Shown here piece by piece: positions 7,768-15,464 of a stretch of DNA of 64,000 nucleotides. The DNA comes from Shinella sp. SUS2. GTDB taxonomy: Bacteria; Pseudomonadota; Alphaproteobacteria; Rhizobiales; Rhizobiaceae. The stretch covers positions 186,001 to 250,000 of the forward strand of contig NZ_KQ410724.1 in assembly GCF_001262505.1 (NCBI RefSeq), read 5' to 3'. The notes under the pieces were generated by a model. The model saw nothing but the letters and a program-made list of their open reading frames with translations. It ran no database searches and was not told the DNA's origin. The first letter of the stretch is position 1; every line of letters begins with the position of its first letter. The translations under genes and the position numbers were made by a program.

Positions 7768-8602
7768 GGCGAAGAATTTTACGCGCCCGCAGAATTTTCA
7801 GTGGGACGCACCGTCCGATGTGCTCGCGCAGTGGGCAGCAAAGCCGCTGGCGGCGGTTGATGGGGCGGAGAACACGATCACGATCTTCGATGTCATCGGC
7901 GAAGACTGGTGGAGCGGCGGCGGTTTCACCGCAAAGCGCTGCTCCGCGGCACTGCGCGCGATCGGCAACAAGGACGTCGTCGTCCAGGTCAATTCTCCCG
8001 GTGGAGATATGTTCGAGGGGATCGCCATCTACAACATGTTGCGCCAGCACCCCGCCAAGGTGACGGTTCATGTTATGGGATGGGCGGCGTCGGCGGCGTC
8101 GATCCTCGCAATGGCCGGCGACGAAATCGTCATGGGCCTTGGCACCTTCATGATGGTGCACAACGCATGGGGTGTTGTCATCGGCAATCGCCATGACATG
8201 CGGACATCCGCAGACCTGTTTGACGGCTTCGATTCCGCAATTGCTGACATCTATGAAGCGCGAACCCTGGGCGACCGCAAGTCCATCGAAAAGCTGATGG
8301 ATGCTGAAACATTCATGGGGCCGAGCGAGGCCGTGAAAAATGGCTTTGCCGACCGTATTGATGACGGTCTCATTGCCGCCGAGGCTTCTGCGAACGAAGG
8401 TGACCGCGCGATCTTCGCGCGCCGACAGACCGAAGCGGCGCTAGCGCGCGCCGGTTACTCCAGATCAGCCCGTGCGGAGTTGATTTCCGAACTGGGACCG
8501 ACATTGCCGGCTGCGCGTGATGCAGGCCGGGCCAGAGCCGAGCGCGATGCAGGCTCAAACGTTGCTGCTATCCGGCAGCTTATCGAAACGCTCAAGACCT
8601 GA
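7745..8602 (+). CDS. ClpP-like prohead maturation protease
   Basis: A 285-residue serine protease of the ClpP fold. NSPGGDMFEGIAIYNML is the oxyanion and helix region, GWAASAAS contains the likely nucleophile Ser116, and MMVHNAWG contains the likely His139. HK97-type phages using ClpP-type enzymes cleave scaffold or capsid N-terminal regions during maturation. Its place between portal and major capsid is the canonical one. The last 60 residues are Ala/Arg-rich and may act as scaffold. Confidence 0.9.
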   Translation: MSLRTLPEAKNFTRPQNFQWDAPSDVLAQWAAKPLAAVDGAENTITIFDVIGEDWWSGGGFTAKRCSAALRAIGNKDVVVQVNSPGGDMFEGIAIYNMLRQHPAKVTVHVMGWAASAASILAMAGDEIVMGLGTFMMVHNAWGVVIGNRHDMRTSADLFDGFDSAIADIYEARTLGDRKSIEKLMDAETFMGPSEAVKNGFADRIDDGLIAAEASANEGDRAIFARRQTEAALARAGYSRSARAELISELGPTLPAARDAGRARAERDAGSNVAAIRQLIETLKT

Positions 8603-8611
8603 GGGCAAATC

Positions 8612-10033
8612 ATGAAAATCGGACTTTTCCTGGCGGTGCTCGGCGCCGTCGCGCTCTCCTGCGCGCTCATCATCTCCCCCGTCGCTCATCCGGCGGATGT
8701 TTCCGACATCTTTGCGATGTGGCCGGACACGAAAACGGCGATCGCCATGACCATCATGCCGGCGCTCAACTATCGCGCCCGCGGTATCATTGGCGTTCGT
8801 GCCGATGGCTCGGGTGTGACACAGATCCTCAATGAGCTGAAATCCACCTTCGAGCAGTTCAAGGCGGCTCGCGAAGATGAAATCAAGGGCATCAACGCCA
8901 GGTTTGCCGATGTCGTCACAACCGAAAAGGTTGACCGCATCAACAAGGATATCGAAGCGCTCAACAGGGCGGTGAACGATGCGAACCAGTTGATCGCCGC
9001 CGCGGCGGTGGGCGGTGCGGGCGGCATCAACCACGATCCTGATGTGGTCGAGCACGCAACGGCCTTCAACAAGTGGTTCCGCAAGGGTGTCGACAACGGT
9101 CTTTCGGACCTGGAAGTCAAGGCGAAGCTGACGACCCAGTCGGACCCCGACGGCGGCTACATGGTGCCGAGCGAGACCGAGGCGACCATCGATCGCATTC
9201 TCGGCACGGTGTCGGCAATCCGCGGTCTCGCCCGTGTCGTGCAAATCTCGACGAGTGAGTACAAGAAGCTCGTCAACGTCGGCGGCGCTACTTCCGGATG
9301 GGTCGGCGAAGAAGACGATCGCCCGGAGACGGCGACCCCCAAGCTTCGCGAGATCATCATCAATACCGGTGAAATCTACGCGCAGCCCGGCGCCACGCAG
9401 ACGACGCTGGACGACGCCCGCATCGACATGGCGGCCTGGCTCGGTGAGGAGATCTCCATCGAATTTGCCGAGCAGGAAAGCCGCGCATTTGTTGCCGGCA
9501 ACGGCAAGAAAAAACCGCGCGGTATCCTCTCTTACGACATGGTCGCGAATGACAGTTGGGCGTGGGGCAAGCTGGGCTATGTTGCTTCCGGCGACGCCAC
9601 GGCGTTCCCGGCGACGAGCCAGACGTTCAATCCGACAGACGTTCTGATCGACCTCTACTATGCGCTGAAGGCCGGCTACCGTCAGAATGGCTCGTTCCTC
9701 ATGTCGGACAAGGTCATGGCCACCGTCCGCAAGTGGAAGGATGCCGACGGCAATTACATCTGGAATCCGCCCACCGCTGCCGGCGAAGTCGCAACGGTTC
9801 TCCAGAAGCCGGTCTATACCGACGACAACATGCCGGCTGTCGCTGCCAATGCCCTCCCCATCGCGTTCGGTGACTTCCGGCGCGCATACATGATCGCCGA
9901 TCGTATCGGCATTCGTGTGCTCCGTGACCCCTTCACCTCCAAGCCGAACGTGCTGTTCTACACGACGAAGCGCGTCGGCGGCGGCATCGTCAACTTCGAG
10001 GCGCTGAAGCTCCTCAAGATTGCGACGAGCTGA
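8612..10033 (+). CDS. HK97-type major capsid protein with unusual hydrophobic N-terminus
   Basis: The 473-residue protein has a helical delta-like region (LNELKSTFEQFKAAREDEI, residues about 72-90) followed by the HK97 capsid core from about residue 165 (DPDGGYMVPSE, then DDARIDMAAWLGEEI and RGILSYDMV). The region before the core would be removed by the protease. The first 45 residues look like a signal peptide or membrane segment (MKIGLFLAVLGAVALSC), which is not usual for capsid proteins. A GAGGG ribosome site supports ATG 8612, but an internal ATG at 8747 would give a conventional N-terminus. Capsid identity is firm; the true start is open. Confidence 0.9.
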   Translation: MKIGLFLAVLGAVALSCALIISPVAHPADVSDIFAMWPDTKTAIAMTIMPALNYRARGIIGVRADGSGVTQILNELKSTFEQFKAAREDEIKGINARFADVVTTEKVDRINKDIEALNRAVNDANQLIAAAAVGGAGGINHDPDVVEHATAFNKWFRKGVDNGLSDLEVKAKLTTQSDPDGGYMVPSETEATIDRILGTVSAIRGLARVVQISTSEYKKLVNVGGATSGWVGEEDDRPETATPKLREIIINTGEIYAQPGATQTTLDDARIDMAAWLGEEISIEFAEQESRAFVAGNGKKKPRGILSYDMVANDSWAWGKLGYVASGDATAFPATSQTFNPTDVLIDLYYALKAGYRQNGSFLMSDKVMATVRKWKDADGNYIWNPPTAAGEVATVLQKPVYTDDNMPAVAANALPIAFGDFRRAYMIADRIGIRVLRDPFTSKPNVLFYTTKRVGGGIVNFEALKLLKIATS

Positions 10034-10046
10034 CACGCAGGCATTG

Positions 10047-10065
10047 CGGGGCGCTCGTCGCCCCG
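10047..10065 (+). terminator. Hairpin just downstream of the major capsid gene
   Basis: A perfect seven-bp stem CGGGGCG/CGCCCCG with a five-base loop follows the capsid stop by 13 bases, then a pyrimidine-rich stretch. It lacks a long T-run, so partial termination or RNA stabilisation is more likely than full termination. Such a hairpin would help keep capsid transcript above downstream connector transcripts. Confidence 0.4.
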
Positions 10066-10091
10066 TTCCTCCCCTTTCAAGAACAAGGACC

Positions 10092-10559
10092 ATGTCCATG
10101 AAGGATCTTCACTCCAAGATCTCGGCTATGCCGATCATCATGGCCGCCCTGTCGGCCGACAATACCCCCTCCGCTCTTGACCTTAAGGGCTACGACTCTG
10201 CCGAAATCTTGCTGGGCGTCGGCATTGGTGGTGTCACCTTCACCGGTACCGACAAGATCGAATTCAAGTTGACCCATGCCGATGACAAGGCTGACGGCTC
10301 AGCCCCGGATGCCGGCGACTTCAGTGCCGTGGCGCTGAAGGACGTTCTCGGCGTTGAGAGCGTTGGCAGTGGCGGAATCATCAAGGCCTTGACGGCCGCG
10401 CATCCCGCGGCCGCGGCGTACCGCGTGGGATACAAGGGGGGGAAACGCTGGCTGAAGCTTCTGGCGGATTTCAGCGGGACGCACGGTTCTGCGACCCCGC
10501 TTGGCGTTTTCCTGCTGCGCGGCAACGGCTTCGACAATCCGCAGGCAAACCAGGCCTGA
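10092..10559 (+). CDS. Hypothetical virion protein between capsid and connector genes
   Basis: A 155-residue protein, Gly/Ala-rich with alternating beta-like segments (FTGTDKIEFKLTH, VGYKGGKRWLKLLADF). No named domain was recognised. The position right after the major capsid gene is where head decoration proteins are often encoded, so a surface or decoration role is possible. ATG 10092 is chosen because AAGAACAAGGACC supplies a ribosome site; upstream in-frame sequence overlaps the capsid hairpin. Confidence 0.6.
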   Translation: MSMKDLHSKISAMPIIMAALSADNTPSALDLKGYDSAEILLGVGIGGVTFTGTDKIEFKLTHADDKADGSAPDAGDFSAVALKDVLGVESVGSGGIIKALTAAHPAAAAYRVGYKGGKRWLKLLADFSGTHGSATPLGVFLLRGNGFDNPQANQA

Positions 10560-10569
10560 CGCATCTCGG

Positions 10570-10589
10570 GCAGGCGGCATTCCGCCTGC
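10570..10589 (+). terminator. Intercistronic hairpin after the hypothetical virion gene
   Basis: Perfect eight-bp stem GCAGGCGG/CCGCCTGC with a CATT loop, followed by a short pyrimidine stretch. It lies in the 56-base gap before the next gene and may attenuate transcription or protect the upstream mRNA. Confidence 0.4.
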
Positions 10590-10615
10590 TGTACCCTTTC
10601 CAATCAGAGGATCAT

Positions 10616-10906
10616 ATGATGCAAGCGAAGGTTCTCCAGCCCTTTCCGGGCGTTCCCGACGGGCAGATCTATCCGAAAAACTTCGCCGAGGGTGATGTCT
10701 TGGATGGTGCCCTGGCACAGGTGGCCGTTGACGCGGGCCTCGCTGAGATCGTATCGGACGAAGCCAATGACGCCGTGCCCGCCGACGTGGATGCAATGTC
10801 GGTGGAGCAGCTCAAAGCGCACGCATCCGACAAGGGCGTTGATCTCGCCGGTGCGACCAAGAAGGCCGATATCATCGCAGCTATCGTTGCGGCGGAGGCA
10901 AAGTAA
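10616..10906 (+). CDS. Small phage protein with C-terminal HeH/SAP-like motif
   Basis: A 96-residue acidic protein. The last 36 residues (MSVEQLKAHASDKGVDLAGA, then TKKADIIAAIVAAEA) match the helix-extended-loop-helix/SAP-like pattern often found in small head-module phage proteins; this motif can bind nucleic acid. The N-terminal half contains IYPKNFAEGDVLDGALAQVAV, typical of small proteins beside head-tail connectors. An adjacent ATG at 10619 is an equally good start. Confidence 0.65.
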   Translation: MMQAKVLQPFPGVPDGQIYPKNFAEGDVLDGALAQVAVDAGLAEIVSDEANDAVPADVDAMSVEQLKAHASDKGVDLAGATKKADIIAAIVAAEAK

Positions 10907-10911
10907 GCGCT

Positions 10912-11535
10912 ATGGCGATCCGCGTCATTGTTCCACCGGGGCCGATCATTACACCGGCTGACATTCCGGGCGACCATGAGCCAGATGATGCTGTGGTCAA
11001 GGCGCGGATCGCCGCTGTCACTCACGCGATTGATGGGCCTGCCGGCCTGGTAGGACGGTCGTTCGGTCCGCAAACCTTGGAACTGGCTGCTCCTGCGTTT
11101 CGCAGGATGATGCGGCTGACGTTCGGCCCGATCATCAAGATCGATCAGGTATCGTTCCTGGACGGAAGTGATGCAGAGCAGATCGTTGACCCTGCGGCTT
11201 ATCGGCTTGCAGAGAACTACGCCTATTTCGGCGAAGGATTGCCTTCGCGGACCGCGTGCGCGCCGGATGCCGTCCGTATCCGGTATCGTGCAGGCTATGA
11301 TGGCGTGGCCGTTTCAGGCGGTGGAACGGGAGAGGTGCCGGCGAACGTCAAACTGGCGATCATCATGGAGGTTCAATACCTCCAGAGTGTTTTGGCTACA
11401 GGGGATTTCTTCGTCCGGAGCGAGGAAGTCGAAGGGGTTGGTGTCACGACCTATACAGTGTCTGAGGCCGCTGAACGCGTGATCTCCGCTCGCAGGGGTG
11501 CGCTTCTTCAGAATTTGATGGTGCCGGCGCTATGA
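10912..11535 (+). CDS. Head-tail connector protein (gp6-like adaptor)
   Basis: The 207-residue protein has the layout of HK97 gp6/DNA-packaging adaptors: a helical N-terminus (KARIAAVTHAIDG), the QTLELAAPAF beta segment, YRLAENYA, and a C-terminal helix with LLQNLMVPAL. Adaptors form a ring below the portal. It lies six bases after the small HeH-like gene and overlaps the next gene by four bases, consistent with the connector module order adaptor, stopper, neck, terminator. Confidence 0.75.
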   Translation: MAIRVIVPPGPIITPADIPGDHEPDDAVVKARIAAVTHAIDGPAGLVGRSFGPQTLELAAPAFRRMMRLTFGPIIKIDQVSFLDGSDAEQIVDPAAYRLAENYAYFGEGLPSRTACAPDAVRIRYRAGYDGVAVSGGGTGEVPANVKLAIIMEVQYLQSVLATGDFFVRSEEVEGVGVTTYTVSEAAERVISARRGALLQNLMVPAL

Positions 11536-11852
11536 GGCCTGATCGCGCCATCGCAATGCTCGATCGGCAACTTGCCTCACATGGCTCGAAGGTCGTGTTC
11601 GCACGGCAGGGGGCCCCTCAACATGAGGCGCGTGCGTTTGTGCGAGGATACACCTCTGAAGAGTTGGTTGGACTGATCGAGCAGGCAGACCGTAAGCTTG
11701 TTGTATCGCCGACTAGCCTTGCTGGGTTCATGCCGAAGAAAAAGGATCGGGTGACCGCCAGCGGGAAATCCGGGACTGTCGAGGACGTTGATCCAGTTGA
11801 AATCGATGGTGTCGTCGTGCGGTTCAATATCCGGGTGAGGCTCGCCGCCTGA
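11532..11852 (+). CDS. Head-closure (stopper) protein candidate
   Basis: A 106-residue small beta-rich protein with a PKKKDRV segment followed by VTASGKSGTVEDVDPVEIDG, resembling the central region of head-tail joining or stopper proteins. It is placed exactly between the adaptor and a gp10-like neck protein, and overlaps both neighbours. The functional call rests mainly on gene order. Confidence 0.55.
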   Translation: MRPDRAIAMLDRQLASHGSKVVFARQGAPQHEARAFVRGYTSEELVGLIEQADRKLVVSPTSLAGFMPKKKDRVTASGKSGTVEDVDPVEIDGVVVRFNIRVRLAA

Positions 11853-12436
11853 TGGCCCGGAACTCTACTCAGGCCTTCCACATCGCGGCGCGAGCGACGG
11901 TCGAGGCAACACGTCAAGCACTGATCGACACAGCGAAGCGTGAGCATTCCCGGGTCATGAAGACCGACCCGCAGCCGGCGCGCTTCACAAGGACCGTCGA
12001 TGGCGTCACCGGTGCGCGGGAGGAGGCCGTCAAGGTCAATGGCCGGATCGTCTATCGATATCCGCGCCTAGAGGAAATCGTGCGCGCGGCGATGGAGTTG
12101 CTATTTGATCTTTCGCCCGTCCTGTCCGGCGAATACCGGCTCGGCCACACCATCCTTGTCGGCGGCGGCGCGGTCAGCGACCTGTCGGCCTGGGATGGTA
12201 CGGGGGAGGTGGTTATCACCAATGTGCTTCCCTATTCGCGCAAGATCGAGTCCGGCAGGATGAAGATGCGCGTGCCCGGCACGGACCATGTCTATGAGCA
12301 GGCCCAGTTCCTACTTCGCCAGCGCTTCGGCAACCAGGCGCGCATCAAGTTCACATATCGCAGCTCAGTTCCGGGCAGGGCTGGAAACAAGTCGGCCAAT
12401 CGGTTCCCTGCGCTCGAAATCGAGGCAAACCGCTGA
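11852..12436 (+). CDS. HK97 gp10-like tail completion/neck protein
   Basis: A 194-residue basic protein. It has the gp10-family pattern of an N-terminal helix, a central SGEYRLGHTILVGGG segment and a VITNVLPYSRKIESGRMKMR region near residue 125. These proteins link the tail tube to the head completion complex. The start overlaps the preceding stop (TGATG) and the stop overlaps the next ATG, so translation is coupled through the connector module. Confidence 0.65.
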   Translation: MARNSTQAFHIAARATVEATRQALIDTAKREHSRVMKTDPQPARFTRTVDGVTGAREEAVKVNGRIVYRYPRLEEIVRAAMELLFDLSPVLSGEYRLGHTILVGGGAVSDLSAWDGTGEVVITNVLPYSRKIESGRMKMRVPGTDHVYEQAQFLLRQRFGNQARIKFTYRSSVPGRAGNKSANRFPALEIEANR

Positions 12437-12936
12437 TGGGCAGCTATTCCGGCGGAAAGGCCGCCATCAGGCAGCGCCTCGTCGACAATTGGACGGCGAC
12501 GCGGATTGCCTTTCAGAATGAGGCCCCGGCCGAACCGTGGCCGCCGACTTTGACCACGCCGGACGCTCCCGATGTACCGGCGCCTGCGCCGTGGGTGTTT
12601 CTGGAGATCACGACCATGCCGGGCGGCGGGATGCGTGGTGCGGGTACGCCGGGGCAACAGGTTTGGGTGACGTATGGCTTCATCCTGGTGCACGTTTTCG
12701 TGCCGACCGATACCGGCGATGCCATCGCCAGCGAGTTCGCCGAGACGATCGGCGAAATCTTCCGGGGCAAGAAGTTTTACGACGACCGCAATGATGGCTG
12801 CTACGTCCGCACATGGGCGCCTCGTGTCGACGAGGGCGGCCCGGCTGTCTCCGCATCCGATATCGAATGGGCCAACAATGGCTCATGGCACCGCGTCACG
12901 ATGAGCTGCCCGTTTGAATACTGGCACCTCGGCTGA
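12436..12936 (+). CDS. Tail terminator protein candidate (gpU-like)
   Basis: The 166-residue protein shows an N-terminal helix (AAIRQRLVDNWTATRIAF), a WVFLEITTMPGG strand and a GFILVHVFVPTDTGDAIASE segment, which is the pattern of phage tail terminators that cap the tube. It lies directly upstream of the major tail protein, as expected. Family match is by pattern and context, not a catalytic motif. Confidence 0.65.
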   Translation: MGSYSGGKAAIRQRLVDNWTATRIAFQNEAPAEPWPPTLTTPDAPDVPAPAPWVFLEITTMPGGGMRGAGTPGQQVWVTYGFILVHVFVPTDTGDAIASEFAETIGEIFRGKKFYDDRNDGCYVRTWAPRVDEGGPAVSASDIEWANNGSWHRVTMSCPFEYWHLG

Positions 12937-13009
12937 TCTTCCGGCCTCGACCGGATCGCCGTTTCCCCGCCCTTCGGCAAGGCGTCACCATACCGTGGAG
13001 AAATGAAAG

Positions 13010-14209
13010 ATGGCGTATCAAACCGCTCGCCAGGTCGAGGTTTCGTACAAGCTTCAGACCGTCAAGGGCACTCCGCCGTCCAACTCGGGCGCGAAAGCAT
13101 TCCGCATCAACGACGGTGGCCTCAACCTCACGAAGGACCCGATCAACTCGAACGAAAACCGCCGCGACGGCATGACGACGCGCGGCCGCCATGGATCGCG
13201 CAGCGTCACCGGCAACTATACCGGCGATCTGTCGGTCGGCACGTTTGACGAGCTGGTCGAGGCTCTGTTCTGGGGAACGTTCGACGCGGCACTGACGATC
13301 GACGAGGGGACGGCCGGCCTGTCGAGCGCCACGCTCGCCGTCGGTGCGAATACGATCACCGCGTCCGCGGGTTCGTGGATTGCCTCCGGCCTGCGTGTCG
13401 GTGATGTTATCCGGCCCACGTCCGGCCTTGTCGCCGGTAACCTCAACCGCAACCTTCGCATCATCGGCCTGACGGCTACGGTGATCACGGTTGCGGAAGA
13501 CCTCACCGTCGAGGCCGGCCCGATCGCGGCATACACCTTCGTGCGCCCGAAGAAGGTGATGCAGGGCAATACGCGGCGCGCGTTCTGCTTCGAGGAGCGT
13601 GAGATCGACATCGACGGTTCCGAAATCTTCGAATGGTGCCGGGTCGGATCCATGGCGCTCGAAATGCAGCCGAACGGCATGGCCACCGTCAATTTCGGCA
13701 TCGTCGGCCGCAACATGGAGGTGCAGGAGGGTGTGGAAAGCCCGTACTTCACCGATCCGGCCTACACGACGAGCACCGGCCTGACCGCCGTCGAGGCGAA
13801 GATCATGCTCGGCTCCGAAGAGGTCGTCGATCTGACCGCCCTGTCGCTGAATTTTGACCGCCGTGCGTCCGGAACGCCTGTCGTCGGCTCCGTCCTGACG
13901 CCCGACGTGTTCGACAACAATATGACGGTCGCCGGCTCGATCACCGGGCTGCGGCAGGATTTCAACAAGACCAAGGCGTTCCTGGAAGAAGACGACCTCA
14001 GCCTGCATCTGCTCTTCGCCGAGAACGCGGCGGAACCGGCGAACTTCATCTCGGTCGTCATTCCGTACCTGTCCCTGTCAACCTCTTCGAAGTCGGCGAT
14101 CGGACAGGACGGGCCGCGGACGCAGTCGCTCGATCTGATGATCGGCGTGGATCCCCGCGGCGGCGCCTATGAGCCGTGCATGGCGATCTGGCAGACGAGT
14201 GCTGCGTGA
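13010..14209 (+). CDS. Major tail (tube) protein
   Basis: The 399-residue protein begins MAYQTARQVEVSYKLQTVKG and is Gly/Thr-rich throughout, with repeated beta-strand segments and phrases such as TGNYTGDLSVGTFDELVEALFWGT that are typical of siphophage tube proteins. It has no membrane segment. Subunits stack as hexamers around the tape measure. A 73-base gap with a small hairpin precedes it, and GTGGAG gives a ribosome site. It is larger than minimal tube proteins, suggesting extra surface domains. Confidence 0.82.
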   Translation: MAYQTARQVEVSYKLQTVKGTPPSNSGAKAFRINDGGLNLTKDPINSNENRRDGMTTRGRHGSRSVTGNYTGDLSVGTFDELVEALFWGTFDAALTIDEGTAGLSSATLAVGANTITASAGSWIASGLRVGDVIRPTSGLVAGNLNRNLRIIGLTATVITVAEDLTVEAGPIAAYTFVRPKKVMQGNTRRAFCFEEREIDIDGSEIFEWCRVGSMALEMQPNGMATVNFGIVGRNMEVQEGVESPYFTDPAYTTSTGLTAVEAKIMLGSEEVVDLTALSLNFDRRASGTPVVGSVLTPDVFDNNMTVAGSITGLRQDFNKTKAFLEEDDLSLHLLFAENAAEPANFISVVIPYLSLSTSSKSAIGQDGPRTQSLDLMIGVDPRGGAYEPCMAIWQTSAA

Positions 14210-14532
14210 TGGCCCCGCGCGCGAAAATGGAAGTAACCACCACCGGCGAGGCGCTGCGAGCATCCGAAGCAGCGATGGAGCCGCTGCCGGAAGCTGATGG
14301 GCCGGAAAAGACCGGCTCGGTTTTCTATGCGAAGAGCGGCGGTCTTGGTCCGTATGTTGAAGGCTCGTCCGTGCTGTCCACGGACGGCGTAGTCCTCTGG
14401 CAGGCGGGTGTCCTGCGAAGCGCGATCGAAGCCGCTCGCGCTGAAGGCTACGTCGTCCAGATGCCGTTTCGGATCGAGGATCTTGACCGCATCTCCGTCT
14501 CGGCGACAGCGAAGACCATCCCGACCACCTAG
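14209..14532 (+). CDS. Hypothetical tail-region protein
   Basis: A 107-residue protein, unrecognised. It starts at the ATG overlapping the tube-protein stop (TGATG), so it is coupled to it. The middle contains TGSVFYAKSGGLGPYVEG, the C-terminal half a helix (SAIEAARAEGYVV). A role in tail assembly is inferred from location only. Confidence 0.5.
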   Translation: MAPRAKMEVTTTGEALRASEAAMEPLPEADGPEKTGSVFYAKSGGLGPYVEGSSVLSTDGVVLWQAGVLRSAIEAARAEGYVVQMPFRIEDLDRISVSATAKTIPTT

Positions 14533-14577
14533 CCGCCCGACCAGCGGACCAGCTCGCGCAAGCGAGGTCACTGTGAC

Positions 14578-14607
14578 GCGGCCTGCGCGTGTCGGCGTGC
14601 AGGCCGC
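14578..14607 (+). terminator. Intercistronic hairpin before the tail chaperone gene
   Basis: A perfect nine-bp inverted repeat GCGGCCTGC/GCAGGCCGC with a 12-base loop lies between the hypothetical gene and the chaperone gene, and ends about 25 bases before the latter's start. No T-run follows; attenuation or mRNA processing is more likely than full termination. Confidence 0.4.
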
Positions 14608-14631
14608 ACCCTTCCGACAGAGGATATGGAA

Positions 14632-15081
14632 ATGAAGAACGACGCAGCAGTCGAGAGTTTCTCGTTCGCCGATTTCGAAGAAGCTGAAACCGGCAACATG
14701 ACGGTCGCCGTCCATGGCCGCCCGACGAACTGGGTGTGGACCTTCGCGGGCCCGGGCCATGACAAGACCATCGAGCAGTCCAACCGGCTTGCCAAGGAGC
14801 GGCTTCACCAGGAGCGGCAGATCGAGCAGCAGCGCGTCAACGGGAAAAAGGTGAAGCTGCCGGAAGAGGCGGTCGACGATATCCGCAGCCGCAATGTGCG
14901 CATGGTGGTGGATCGTATCGTCGGGTGGTCGCCCGTCAAGATCGACGGTGAGGACTATGCGTTTACGCCGGACAACGCATACAAGCTGCTGATCAATCCG
15001 AAGCGTGCCGGCCTCCTCACGCAGGCGATGGAGTTCCTTGCCGCCGAGAGTTCTTTTACGCCGCGCTCTGCGACGAGCTGA
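14632..15081 (+). CDS. Tail assembly chaperone (gpG-like)
   Basis: A 149-residue protein encoded between the tube and tape measure genes, the constant position of gpG-type chaperones that coat the tape measure during tail assembly. It is helical and charged after residue 50 (LAKERLHQERQIEQQR). ATG 14632 has GAGG eight bases upstream; ATG 14626 is too close to that site. Its last codons run through a TCTTTTACG stretch where a -1 shift opens a second frame, described under the extension. Function is inferred from context and the frameshift arrangement. Confidence 0.68.
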   Translation: MKNDAAVESFSFADFEEAETGNMTVAVHGRPTNWVWTFAGPGHDKTIEQSNRLAKERLHQERQIEQQRVNGKKVKLPEEAVDDIRSRNVRMVVDRIVGWSPVKIDGEDYAFTPDNAYKLLINPKRAGLLTQAMEFLAAESSFTPRSATS

Positions 15082-15425
15082 TCGAGCACGCGGAGCGTGA
15101 ATTCGAGTTGGCCGCCCGCGACAAGGATGGCCACTCCCTCCGGGAGACCCTTCAAGGGCTCCTGGAGCGGGCACGAAGCGGCGGGAAGCGGGCTGAACTT
15201 GAAGAGCAGCTGTGGGTCCCTCCTCGTCCGGAAGCCCTCGATTATCTCTGGTCGATCTATTTTCGGATACGTCGCCGATGCTCCTCGACCGGCCTGGGGC
15301 CGGCGCGGATAACCTGGCCCGACATCGACGCATTCGTTCGCAATTCCGGTGTGCGGATGGCCCCCTGGGAAATCCGCTTGATCGAAGATTTGGATGACGC
15401 CTGGCTCAGTTCGCAGTCGTCCTGA
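15057..15425 (+). CDS. T-extension of the tail chaperone produced by a -1 frameshift (gpGT-like)
   Basis: Shifting back one base on TTT inside CTTTTAC (15053-15059) continues from ESSF into YAALCDELIEHAEREFELA and then 100 more residues to 15425, giving a fused protein of about 264 residues. The frame has no ATG near its beginning (first possible start is TTG 15108, inside the helix), which supports expression by frameshift rather than independent initiation. In lambda-like phages a G/GT ratio set this way is required for tail assembly. The extension ends with a short Trp-containing helical domain (ITWPDIDAFVRN). Confidence 0.68.
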   Translation, partial: YAALCDELIEHAEREFELAARDKDGHSLRETLQGLLERARSGGKRAELEEQLWVPPRPEALDYLWSIYFRIRRRCSSTGLGPARITWPDIDAFVRNSGVRMAPWEIRLIEDLDDAWLSSQSS

Positions 15426-15464
15426 TGTTGCGCGCTGTCATCCTAACCTGAAGGAAGCCGTCCC

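Noticed and set aside
8555..10099. 514-codon open frame opposite the major capsid gene
   Set aside because: Antisense shadow; the capsid assignment is secure.
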